Source: Novipirellula sp052161655 (GTDB lineage: Bacteria; Planctomycetota; Planctomycetia; Pirellulales; Pirellulaceae). Taken from it: DNA of 64,000 bases. This document shows, piece by piece, positions 24,323-32,927 of this stretch (its first letter is position 1; each line of letters starts with the position of its first letter). The notes below the pieces were generated by a model. The model made no database searches. It worked only from the letters and a program-made list of their open reading frames with translations, and was not told the origin of the DNA. Made by a program: the position numbers and the translations under genes. The DNA lies in the NCBI RefSeq assembly GCF_052161655.1, contig NZ_CP197418.1, positions 9,858,001-9,922,000 of the forward strand, written 5' to 3'.

Positions 24323-25345
24323 TTAGCGTCGCAAACGAGCTATTTCGTGGTACAAAGTTAAATCAATATTTTGGTCAATAAAACGGACGTGACCATCGCC
24401 ATACAAAAAGTTCGCACCGTGCGGATGACGACTTGAAAAATCGCACTCGTCCGCCAACGGATTGTTGATCCCCTCCAGTGCAGAGCCCACCAATCTTGCT
24501 GCGGCGTCTTCGCCTCGCAAACTGACACCTAACCAAGTCGACGGGACTTGCGCCATGGTGCGTTCGCCAACCAATAAGGTTTGACTCAAACCACGCTGGA
24601 AATCACGAAACCGCACCAGCCGATTTTCCAGAAACGCACCGTCGCCAATGGGAGCGGGGACCGCATCATCTGATTCAAACGTCCCAAAAACGCCGACATA
24701 ATTTGCAGTCGGCAATTCGACGATTGCTGCCGGTTCCGCCGAGGGCAACGTCGACCCTTCCATTGCGTGCGTGCTCGCTCCAGAAACTTCGTGCTCGTCC
24801 TCGTCCCCTTCGTACAACATGAACGTGGGCTCGGTAATGTCGGACGGGCAGAGCATCATCGCCAAGGGCTGGGAACGTATCTCAGCAAAACCAGGATCCA
24901 ACAACATCCGCTTGGCGTCAATTTTGTCTTTCAAACTCTGTTGTTCCAGAAACGGCAGCGTTTCAACGGCCCATCCAAACGCGGTCTCTTGTTTCAGATC
25001 AAGTTGCCAACCCGCAGGCAATGCTAACTTCGCATTGTGATGTTGATGAAGCGCCATTCCAGTTTGCCGCAATTGGTCGACACACTGAACACGTCGCGCC
25101 ACTTCCCGAACCGCCCCGATCGCAGGCAGTAACAAGGCAACCAAGATCCCGATGATCGAAATCGTTACCAGAAGTTCCAAGACGGTAAAACCAGCCCGGT
25201 TCGGAAACCTGTGTCGCAGACGCGATTCCGAGCGGCGAGCCAGACCGATAAAACAATCGAGTCGCGTCATTACGTTAATTTTCCAATCCAATCCATTGAA
25301 CCGTCTGATTTGTTCGAATGATTTCATTTCAGACCCCGAATTCAT
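24323..25345 (-). CDS. DUF1559 prepilin-type protein
   Basis: This planctomycete-type secreted or pilin-like protein has up to 340 residues. The type IV prepilin signal is RAGFTVLELLVTISIIGILV, with cleavage expected before Phe, followed by EVARRVQCVDQLRQTGMALH and the DUF1559 C-terminal FSSRHPHGANFLYGDGHVRF. The start is uncertain: ATGs at 25345, 25327 and 25270 are all in frame, giving leaders of different length, and none has a clear ribosome-binding site. It lies 54 bases upstream of the BlaI-type gene on the same strand and might share its transcript. Confidence 0.85.
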   Translation of the reverse strand: MNSGSEMKSFEQIRRFNGLDWKINVMTRLDCFIGLARRSESRLRHRFPNRAGFTVLELLVTISIIGILVALLLPAIGAVREVARRVQCVDQLRQTGMALHQHHNAKLALPAGWQLDLKQETAFGWAVETLPFLEQQSLKDKIDAKRMLLDPGFAEIRSQPLAMMLCPSDITEPTFMLYEGDEDEHEVSGASTHAMEGSTLPSAEPAAIVELPTANYVGVFGTFESDDAVPAPIGDGAFLENRLVRFRDFQRGLSQTLLVGERTMAQVPSTWLGVSLRGEDAAARLVGSALEGINNPLADECDFSSRHPHGANFLYGDGHVRFIDQNIDLTLYHEIARLRR

Positions 25346-25576
25346 GGCCGTCCCTACCCATGCATACCTTCAGCATCCGACGGATTCTACGAAGGTGTTA
25401 GTAATGTCGCAATGCAGATGTTTCACGCCCCACCCAATTTCCACCATGCTAGAATTAGGAAGCCAGCTGAGTCGCAATCGACAGTCATTCGAACTGATAG
25501 CATTACCTTTCCGCATCATTCCTCGAATCCTGTCACAAACACACGATTCGTCATTCCTGTTAAGGATGGAACTGCC

Positions 25577-26038
25577 ATGACAAATGTTGCACGTGCGAAC
25601 ACGGTAATTTCCATCACGGAAAACGCGATGATGGCGAGCTTGGGAACTCTGAACGAGGACAACACGCCATTTGTCAGTCTGGTAACGATCGCGTCCCAAA
25701 GTCCCACTTCGATATTGATGCTGTTAAGCAGCTTGGCTCGGCATACTCAAAACCTTGGCTACAGCGTCCGATGCTCACTACTGGTCGTCGAAGAGTGTGA
25801 AAATCATATCGCTCCGTTAGTTGGCGCCCGCGTCACATTCAATGGCACTTGCGTTCGCGTTGCAAAAGACGAAGAACAAGAGGCACGCGAGATCTTTCTC
25901 CGAAAGCACCCTCACGCGACCGTTTATGCTGACTTTGGCGACTTCGCCTTCTATCGGCTGGAGATCGAAGAAGCTCATTTGGTTGCTGGCTTCGGCAAGA
26001 TTGAGACGGTCTCGGCAACCGCATTGCAAAATCGTTGA
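25577..26038 (+). CDS. Pyridoxamine 5'-phosphate oxidase-fold (HugZ-like) protein
   Basis: This 153-residue protein has the split-barrel flavin-binding fold. The start at 25577 is supported by AAGGATGG about 7 bases upstream. Motifs are MMASLGTLNEDNTPFVSLVT at the N-terminus, SILMLLSSLARHTQNLGY, CSLLVVEE, RVTFNGTCVRV and the end region YADFGDFAFYRLEIEEAHLV followed by AGFGKIETV, typical of HugZ/HutZ-like PPOX proteins. Some of these degrade haem, others reduce F420- or FMN-dependent substrates; this cannot be decided here. There is no obvious operon partner. Confidence 0.85.
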   Translation: MTNVARANTVISITENAMMASLGTLNEDNTPFVSLVTIASQSPTSILMLLSSLARHTQNLGYSVRCSLLVVEECENHIAPLVGARVTFNGTCVRVAKDEEQEAREIFLRKHPHATVYADFGDFAFYRLEIEEAHLVAGFGKIETVSATALQNR

Positions 26039-26347
26039 GCAACGAGCGAAAAGATAGCTGCCGGATTTCGACGTAGTTACCGTTGCCCGACGGCGGAAAT
26101 CCACGCTCGGGCGTGAGCAGCGACGACCGAAATAAACTGCTCGTTCCCAAACAAATCGGTACGACGTTTTTGGTGGACTTCACTTTACGTCGATACCAAA
26201 GACGCCCCTGTTCTCCGAAGCTCGTGTTCTGCGAAGCTCGAGGACGGCTTCGCGTTGGCGTGAAACGAAGAAGCTTTTGCTGATATGCTTAGCTTGACCC
26301 CATCGATATACTGCTTTTATTGCTAGCAACTACTGGACTATTACTGA
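26039..26347. other. Intergenic region carrying a GTAGC-family repeat in reverse orientation
   Basis: No gene is seen. At 26089-26108 it holds the exact reverse complement of the 20-base core GAGCGTGGATTTCCGCCGTC found at 20260-20279, with GTAGTTACC on its left, so this is a diverged inverted copy of that element. A short direct repeat CGAAGCTCG follows at about 26217-26246. Confidence 0.65.
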
Positions 26348-26749
26348 ATGAATACTCCCAACTCGGATGACGCCTCGACCGATTCAAATCACGACGAAGA
26401 TGATCTCAGCGATCCGATGGTCACCCAGAACATGCGTTCTGTTGGCTCAAAAGTGACCAATCAAGTCGACTCGAATCAAATCGCTCAGTTTGTCACCACG
26501 ATCAAGAATGCAAAACAACAGGTGGGCGAGCACATCATCACCACATTACAACACGATGACACCGTGGCGGTTATCACCACGGTCGTGGTCGGCGACGATG
26601 GCCAGCAACGAGTCGTTTCCGCCTCGCTCAATCCGGCTCGCCTGCAACAAGTCCAAGAATTGCTGCTAGCGGCGACCCAAGAACGCGAAGAGGAAGAGCC
26701 TTGCGTTGGTTTTCACTGTTTGGTGAAGCCCAAACAACCGCAGGATTAG
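26348..26749 (+). CDS. Conserved-looking hypothetical protein (acidic N-terminus)
   Basis: This 133-residue soluble protein has no signal peptide or membrane segment. The N-terminus is acidic and low in complexity (NTPNSDDASTDSNHDEDDLS). The rest appears folded, with predicted helix and strand stretches such as IAQFVTTIKNAKQQVGEHII, DTVAVITTVVVGDDGQQRVV and RLQQVQELLLAATQEREEEE, and ends with CVGFHCLVKPKQ, containing two cysteines. I do not recognise a family. The stop overlaps the stop of the convergent SseB-like gene by 4 bases. Codon use is like that of neighbouring genes, supporting a real gene. Confidence 0.65.
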   Translation: MNTPNSDDASTDSNHDEDDLSDPMVTQNMRSVGSKVTNQVDSNQIAQFVTTIKNAKQQVGEHIITTLQHDDTVAVITTVVVGDDGQQRVVSASLNPARLQQVQELLLAATQEREEEEPCVGFHCLVKPKQPQD

Positions 26750-27153
26750 TCGGTTTCACCGAGTTCGAGGACCTCGGTGGCGAGTTCGGGATCAATGATT
26801 TGCTTGAATTCGGTTTCGGGATTGATCAGCAAGCCGAACCCTTCGGGCAGAAACTCTAGCAGCGTCTCTCCATCGACGACGAATCCTTGGACCTCGTCTT
26901 CCTCGGTGAACAAATCCCCCATTTCGCCGACGAACAGTCCCGCGTTTTCTTCGGAGCTGAATGCTACCAGCACATCGCTGTCCTCGATTTCAGCGGTTAA
27001 CGCTCCCATACTTTCTTCGTCACCATCGCCTTCGTCTTCGTCGTCGATGTTGATCAGGACGAAATCAAGCCCAAGCAAGATGTCACGGATTTTTGTTGCG
27101 TTTCGTTCGGCGATCGCAGCATCCAAAGCTTGGACGTGGGATTGAAAAGTCAT
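26746..27153 (-). CDS. SseB-like N-terminal domain protein
   Basis: This 135-residue acidic protein resembles the SseB N-terminal domain: VQALDAAIAERNATKIRDIL, a substrate-like strand VLINIDDEDEGDGDEESMGA, the central DVLVAFSSEENAGLFVGEMG, and GETLLEFLPEGFGLLINPET ending in a helix (IIDPELATEVLELGETD). SseB-like domains occur in many bacteria with unknown function, so the name does not imply type III secretion. There is no membrane segment. It is convergent with the preceding hypothetical gene, with a 4-base overlap. Confidence 0.75.
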   Translation of the reverse strand: MTFQSHVQALDAAIAERNATKIRDILLGLDFVLINIDDEDEGDGDEESMGALTAEIEDSDVLVAFSSEENAGLFVGEMGDLFTEEDEVQGFVVDGETLLEFLPEGFGLLINPETEFKQIIDPELATEVLELGETD

Positions 27154-27489
27154 GGACGCAAGGCTCGGTAATGAGTTGAAGAAACGGAAAGAATGCTTCG
27201 AAATTCAATCCTGTAAGTGTATCACGCCGAGCGTCTGGTTAGCAGATGCCCAATGTCGGCGGATTACAACGCTTCTAAAGAAAGCAATAGGTTTCGGATA
27301 GCCGAAAGCACTTGGCCGTTTGCCAAGAGCCCATACGTCATCAGGAATCGTCGCGGCAAATCAATAAAACCGCCTTATCCCCCAGCACGGGCCAATTTGG
27401 TGGTTCAAATCCACCTTTGCAAGAATTGGGATATACTGTTCCAGCTACGAACATTCCTAATCTCAACAACTGAAACAGGCTGATTAAGC
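27154..27489. other. Intergenic region with an isolated tRNA T-arm-like hairpin
   Basis: The only feature is GGTGG-TTCAAAT-CCACC at 27399-27415, which looks exactly like a tRNA T-arm. No matching acceptor, D-arm or anticodon arm could be folded around it, so it is at most a tRNA relic. The promoters of the divergent SseB-like and oxidoreductase genes should lie here. Confidence 0.4.
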
Positions 27490-28911
<1,422 letters not shown>

Positions 28912-28941
28912 CATCTCGCTGAATCGCCAAAAACCAAGTTA

Positions 28942-28980
28942 AACGCCGCAGGAGAATCGTCTCGCCTGCGGCGTTTTGTT
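28942..28980 (+). terminator. Rho-independent terminator after the oxidoreductase gene
   Basis: An 11-bp stem AACGCCGCAGG (28942-28952) pairs with CCTGCGGCGTT (28965-28975) and is followed by a T-rich tail, TTGTTTTG. Confidence 0.85.
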
Positions 28981-29014
28981 TTGCTTTCCAGCAAGTTTGC
29001 CAACCGCATTTACT

Positions 29015-29043
29015 TTCCCCCGCCGGACCACGCCCCCTATAAT
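29015..29043 (+). promoter_or_regulatory. Possible sigma-70 promoter for the DUF3500 gene
   Basis: A perfect TATAAT at 29038-29043 lies 64 bases before the ATG at 29108. The -35 region at the right distance (29015-29020) does not match TTGACA, so the assignment rests on the -10 box only. Confidence 0.35.
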
Positions 29044-29107
29044 ATCGAGGCTCGGCTTCGAAGCCGCCTTTGCCCCACCTCTCTCCCATACCCTATTGGA
29101 CTACGCA

Positions 29108-30130
29108 ATGCACGATCCCCACTCCGTCAACCGTCGTCAGTTTCTGGGACACAGCTCCGCCGCCATCGCAGGCGCAACCATCGCGGGTGCCGCAGCTGCC
29201 CCGCTGCTTTCCTCTGCAGCGAAGGCTGCCGAAGCAACGCCGACCGCCGAGACGCTGGTGGGTCGTCTGTACGAAACCCTCAGCGAAAAACAACGCGGCG
29301 ATATCTGTTTCGGTTGGGATCACCAAGATCCAAAACGAGGTCTACTGCGAACCTTTGTTGCCAACAACTGGAACATCACCAAGCACGAAATCAACGACGA
29401 CTTCTATAGCGAAGAACAACGCGACCTGATCAAGCAAACCTTTGAATCGATCATTCATCCCGATTGGCACGAGCGTTACTATAAACAACTCGATGACGAT
29501 GCTGGCGGATTTGGAAACGAACAGTCCATTGCTATTTTTGGGACTCCCGGCAAAGGCAAGTTCGAAATGGTGATGACGGGCCGTCACATGACGTTGCGTT
29601 GTGACGGCGACTCGACGGACCATGTCGCGTTTGGTGGGCCGATTTTCTACGGCCACGCACCGGAGTTTAACGAGGGCGCCAAACACATCGACAATGTGTT
29701 CTGGGACCAGGCCGTCGCGGCAAACGATCTGTACAAAATGCTCGACGGGCGACAACAAAAAGAAGCCTTGGTCGCGAAGACGCCAAGAGAGCAAAATGTT
29801 CATTTCCGTGGCAAACAGGGCAAGCGAACTGGATTGCCGGTTTCCGACATGTCCGCGGATCAACAAGGCCACCTGCAAACGGTTTTGCAAAAATTGGTCG
29901 AGATGTATCGTCAAAATGATCGCGACGAAGTGGCCAAATGCCTGAAGAGCCAGGGGGGCCTCGAAGCCTGTGAATTGTCGTTCTATCAAGACAATGACAT
30001 CGGCAACGACAAGGTTTGGGACAATTGGCGTCTTGAAGGACCCGCGTTTGTATGGCACTATCGGGGTGCCCCTCACGTCCATGTGTGGGTCAATGTTGCC
30101 GATGACCCGAGCGTGAAAACGAACAGTTGA
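29108..30130 (+). CDS. DUF3500 family protein, Tat signal
   Basis: The 340-residue protein starts at the ATG giving MHDPHSVNRRQFLGHSSAAI, a twin-arginine signal with an alanine-rich hydrophobic part (AGATIAGAAAAPLLSSAAKA). The mature part has features of the DUF3500 family: LSEKQRGDICFGWDHQDPKR, FGTPGKGKFEMVMTGRHMTL, HVAFGGPIFYGHAPEFNEGA and a C-terminal PAFVWHYRGAPHVHVWVNVA. This family is frequent in planctomycetes and has no established biochemical role. It is likely periplasmic. It starts 196 bases after the oxidoreductase stop, after that gene's terminator. Confidence 0.85.
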   Translation: MHDPHSVNRRQFLGHSSAAIAGATIAGAAAAPLLSSAAKAAEATPTAETLVGRLYETLSEKQRGDICFGWDHQDPKRGLLRTFVANNWNITKHEINDDFYSEEQRDLIKQTFESIIHPDWHERYYKQLDDDAGGFGNEQSIAIFGTPGKGKFEMVMTGRHMTLRCDGDSTDHVAFGGPIFYGHAPEFNEGAKHIDNVFWDQAVAANDLYKMLDGRQQKEALVAKTPREQNVHFRGKQGKRTGLPVSDMSADQQGHLQTVLQKLVEMYRQNDRDEVAKCLKSQGGLEACELSFYQDNDIGNDKVWDNWRLEGPAFVWHYRGAPHVHVWVNVADDPSVKTNS

Positions 30131-30219
30131 TCTTGTCGCGAGCGGCATTCACGCTACAGTCAAAACAATCTTTTAGCATCTTCCCTTAACGATTTACTAT
30201 TTATCCAGAGAGACTTTCC

Positions 30220-30606
30220 ATGCGTGGAATTGCTTATGCAATCGCAGCCCTAGCCGCCGTAATCATCATGGTGGCTGTGGCAAAAATGCCCCCTAATTCA
30301 GAACAACCGTCCAACGAAGTGGCCAGCGCGGCAACCGAAACGGTGTCGTCCGCGGTGATGGCCGACGAAGGAACGCTGACGCTTGCGGTTCCCGAAATGC
30401 ACTGCTCGGTGTCGTGTTACCCACGTGTCAAAGAGCTGTTGGAAAACACCGAAGCGGTTGATACTGTCGAATTGGCAGCTCAAAAAGAAGAAGGCATGAT
30501 CGACAATCGACAAGTGATCGTACACTACAAGCCTGGCTTTGATGTCGGCCAAGCTTTGACCGCTCTGGAAAAAGAGGGTTTCGCAAAATCGGACGTCGTG
30601 CACTAG
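30220..30606 (+). CDS. Membrane-anchored or secreted heavy-metal-associated (HMA-like) protein with CxxxC
   Basis: The 128-residue protein has an N-terminal hydrophobic segment (AYAIAALAAVIIMVAVAKMP) that is a signal peptide or anchor, a polar linker of about 30 residues, and one HMA-fold domain (LTLAVPEMHCSVSCYPRVKE, then LLENTEAVDTVELAAQ, RQVIVHYKPGFDVGQALTAL and KEGFAKSDVV). HMA domains normally bind soft metals through MxCxxC; here the motif is MHCSVSC, with Cys62 and Cys66 spaced by three residues, so metal binding may be altered. An AGAGAGAC sequence before the ATG may serve as the ribosome-binding site. The following gene encodes a CbiX chelatase, which would fit a metal-related pair, but this is inference. 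Confidence 0.8.
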   Translation: MRGIAYAIAALAAVIIMVAVAKMPPNSEQPSNEVASAATETVSSAVMADEGTLTLAVPEMHCSVSCYPRVKELLENTEAVDTVELAAQKEEGMIDNRQVIVHYKPGFDVGQALTALEKEGFAKSDVVH

Positions 30607-30656
30607 TTGCGACCGACAAACATCGCGTCTGACAATTATCGCGTCTGACCATTACA

Positions 30657-31460
30657 GTGCCTGATCTTCGACCTACCTCGACGAATCCAATCCAACAAAA
30701 CGCTAAACCGCTTGGCGTTTTGTTGGTGGGGCATGGCACACGAGACGAATTCGGCACGCAGCAGTTTTTCCAGCTTTCGGAAAAGCTGCAACACCTTCTC
30801 CCCTCGATGCAGGTTCAACCCTGTTTGCTCGAGTTCCAGCAACCGACGATTCCCGAAGCGTGGAATCGATTGGTCAGCCAAGGCGTCACCGAAATCCGTG
30901 TCGCTCCGCTGTTGCTATTTGCTGCGGGACACGCCAAACAGGACATTCCGGACTTGGTGCAAAAGTGCCAAGCGGAAACACCGCATGTGACGCTTGCACA
31001 CACACGCCCCATTTCACGGCAAGCGGCACTGGTGGACTTGGTTTGCAGCCACTTGCGCACCGCACGTGATCGGTTTGCACAACCCGACGATGAAATCACG
31101 TTGATGATGGTCGGTCGCGGCAGCCACGATCCGTGTGCCCAGGCCGACATGCGAGTGTTAAGCGAAGTAGTTTCTCACCGGCTGGGCATCGCCAATCCAT
31201 CAACCTCGTTTTACGCGATGGCGAAGCCGCGGTTCGCAGAAACGCTCGAGCAACAGGCCCGCCACAACCGCCAAATCCTGATTCATCCTCATCTGTTATT
31301 TGATGGCCGTTTATTTCAAGCGATTCAAAAGATCGTCACTCAGGTGCAAGCAAAATTTCCCGACGTCGACATCCGCCTGTCATCGTATTTGGGACCTCAT
31401 GAACTCGTGGCCCGTGCAATCGCCGCGAGAATCCAAGAGACGTCAGTGACGCGAAAATGA
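30657..31460 (+). CDS. cbiX: Sirohydrochlorin ferro/cobaltochelatase, CbiX family (two-domain)
   Basis: It inserts a divalent metal (iron for sirohaem or cobalt for B12) into sirohydrochlorin. The 267 residues hold two CbiX-like halves: the first with LGVLLVGHGTRDEFGTQQFF and IRVAPLLLFAAGHAKQDIPD, the second with LMMVGRGSHDPCAQADMRVL and ILIHPHLLFDGRLFQAIQKI. The metal-binding histidine of the first half (VGHG) is kept, while the second half has VGRG in that place. The start is GTG at 30657; no ATG lies before the conserved core. It follows the HMA-like gene by 50 bases. Confidence 0.9.
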   Translation: MPDLRPTSTNPIQQNAKPLGVLLVGHGTRDEFGTQQFFQLSEKLQHLLPSMQVQPCLLEFQQPTIPEAWNRLVSQGVTEIRVAPLLLFAAGHAKQDIPDLVQKCQAETPHVTLAHTRPISRQAALVDLVCSHLRTARDRFAQPDDEITLMMVGRGSHDPCAQADMRVLSEVVSHRLGIANPSTSFYAMAKPRFAETLEQQARHNRQILIHPHLLFDGRLFQAIQKIVTQVQAKFPDVDIRLSSYLGPHELVARAIAARIQETSVTRK

Positions 31461-31553
31461 AACGCACCGATCACTCCACATGATTGCGTAGGTTTCCGAC
31501 CAGCGGATCAGTCACGAAGTAACGTCAGGCAAATAAAGTGTCGGTCATCCTGT

Positions 31554-31577
31554 GAGCCGACGGCGTTAGCCGCGGGC
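31554..31577. repeat. Single arm of the GAGCCGACGGCG repeat family
   Basis: All 24 bases are identical to the left arm at 5176-5199, without the matching right arm nearby. It is a solo copy of the dispersed element. Confidence 0.85.
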
Positions 31578-31857
31578 CATCTTCTTTAGTAGCGGCACAG
31601 CGCAAGCGGGCTGTTGATTTAGTGAGCCGTGACGCGTAAGCGGCCGGGTCCCACGCATTACCCGGTGCCTTACGGCCCACGACTCACGACTGCGATTTGG
31701 ATTTCGATTAAATTAACAACCCGCAAGCGCCAAAACGGCCAATTTATTGAAAGACTCCTGCCTAACTGCTTGAAACCGGTCAAAACGCGAGGGCACGCGT
31801 GGCAGCACGGCATATCGACCAGACAGTGACGGATCGCAATGTCGCCCCGAAAAATGC

Positions 31858-31887
31858 TTGCGAGATTGGGCCCGCGCCCTTTATAGT
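31858..31887 (+). promoter_or_regulatory. Possible sigma-70 promoter for the DUF1559 gene
   Basis: TTGCGA (31858-31863) and TATAGT (31882-31887) are separated by 18 bases, and the -10 box lies 48 bases before the ATG at 31936. They match the consensus at 4 of 6 and 5 of 6 bases. Confidence 0.4.
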
Positions 31888-31935
31888 GATACGACGACCG
31901 CTCATCTTCTTGTCATTTCACCCCGTAGCAGTGCC

Positions 31936-32892
31936 ATGCGACGAGCCAATCACCGTGCTTTCACGCTCGTCGAGCTGTTGGTTGTGATCGCAATCATTGG
32001 GGTGCTGGTCGGGTTGCTTTTGCCGGCGGTGCAGTCGGTTCGTGAAGCGGCACGGGTCATCCAGTGCCAAAATCACTTGAAGCAAATCGGGCTCAGCTTT
32101 CACAATTACTCGACCGGGTTTCGTCAATTTCCTGGATATGCCGGCGAGGCGAATCCGCAGCTCGTCATCTTCCCCGATCGCAATCAACCGAAACTGGCGA
32201 TGGCAGGTGCGAACTGGATCGCGCAAACGCTGGCCTATTCGGAACAGAATGAATTGGCAGCACAGTTGTCTCGGTTTGCTGAAACGCCGAACGCCACATT
32301 GACCTCCGAGCGAATTGCCACGATCCAGTCGGCAATTCCAATGCTGCACTGTCCGTCACGTCGCGATGCCCAGGCGTATCCGATAATGCCGCGTTACCAA
32401 GCCCATTATGGCAGCGAGGCGGCACGCACGGACTATGCCATTTCCGCGGGCAGCGGAAGTGAACTTGACCCCAGCCACTCTTTGAGCGATCGCATGATCC
32501 GAGTCGAAAAGAGCGGTGCTTGGCAATTGGGCCGATCCACCCGCCCCCGAGATGTCCTAGATGGACTGAGCGTCACCTACGCGGTAGGTGAAAAGGCGAT
32601 GGATCCGAACAATTACAGCACAGGTATTTGCCAAGGCGACCAGATGCCGATCTCAGGTGACCCCCGCGACGACGACACGCCCAGCACGTATGCTCGCTAT
32701 GCCGTGCGGCCTCCGATGCTGGACCGCATGAACGATTGTTTGGTGTGCCATGATTTCGGCAGTGCACATCCGGCCGGATGGAACGTGTTGATGTTGGACG
32801 GATCAGTAAAGATGGCAACGTTCAGCATCGATCTTGAAATCCATAAAGCCAACGCGTCAATCCAAGGCCACGAGGTTCCCGAATCGTTTTAG
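31936..32892 (+). CDS. DUF1559 prepilin-type protein
   Basis: The 318-residue protein starts at the ATG giving MRRANHRAFTLVELLVVIAI, a classic prepilin signal with a very short basic leader and cleavage expected before Phe. It continues with GVLVGLLLPAVQSVREAARV and CQNHLKQIGLSFHNYSTGFR, the DUF1559 N-terminal pattern. The C-terminal family motif appears as HDFGSAHPAGWNVLMLDGSV (H-x-G-x-N...DGSV). Such proteins are expanded in planctomycetes and thought to be pseudopilins or secreted proteins; individual functions are unknown. An upstream frame extension to 31858 overlaps the candidate promoter and is not used. Confidence 0.9.
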   Translation: MRRANHRAFTLVELLVVIAIIGVLVGLLLPAVQSVREAARVIQCQNHLKQIGLSFHNYSTGFRQFPGYAGEANPQLVIFPDRNQPKLAMAGANWIAQTLAYSEQNELAAQLSRFAETPNATLTSERIATIQSAIPMLHCPSRRDAQAYPIMPRYQAHYGSEAARTDYAISAGSGSELDPSHSLSDRMIRVEKSGAWQLGRSTRPRDVLDGLSVTYAVGEKAMDPNNYSTGICQGDQMPISGDPRDDDTPSTYARYAVRPPMLDRMNDCLVCHDFGSAHPAGWNVLMLDGSVKMATFSIDLEIHKANASIQGHEVPESF

Positions 32893-32927
32893 GATTGATC
32901 GTATCGCGGTAGCGAAACTCGCGATGA

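Larger units (their letters stand above)
31461..31935. other. Intergenic region with repeat arms
   Basis: There is no gene. The region contains a single exact GAGCCGACGGCG-family arm (31554-31577) and further degenerate repeat-like pieces (GTAGCGGCACAGCGCAAGCG at 31589-31608 and GTGAGCCGTGACGCGTAAGC from 31621). A promoter for the DUF1559 gene lies at the right end. Confidence 0.6.

Noticed and set aside
27399..27415. tRNA T-arm-like sequence GGTGG-TTCAAAT-CCACC
   Set aside because: No acceptor stem, D-arm or anticodon arm can be folded around it at the right distances, so a functional tRNA is not supported.
29342..30148. 268-codon open frame on the minus strand
   Set aside because: It is fully antisense to the DUF3500 gene with its Tat signal. 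The translation is not protein-like in motif content.
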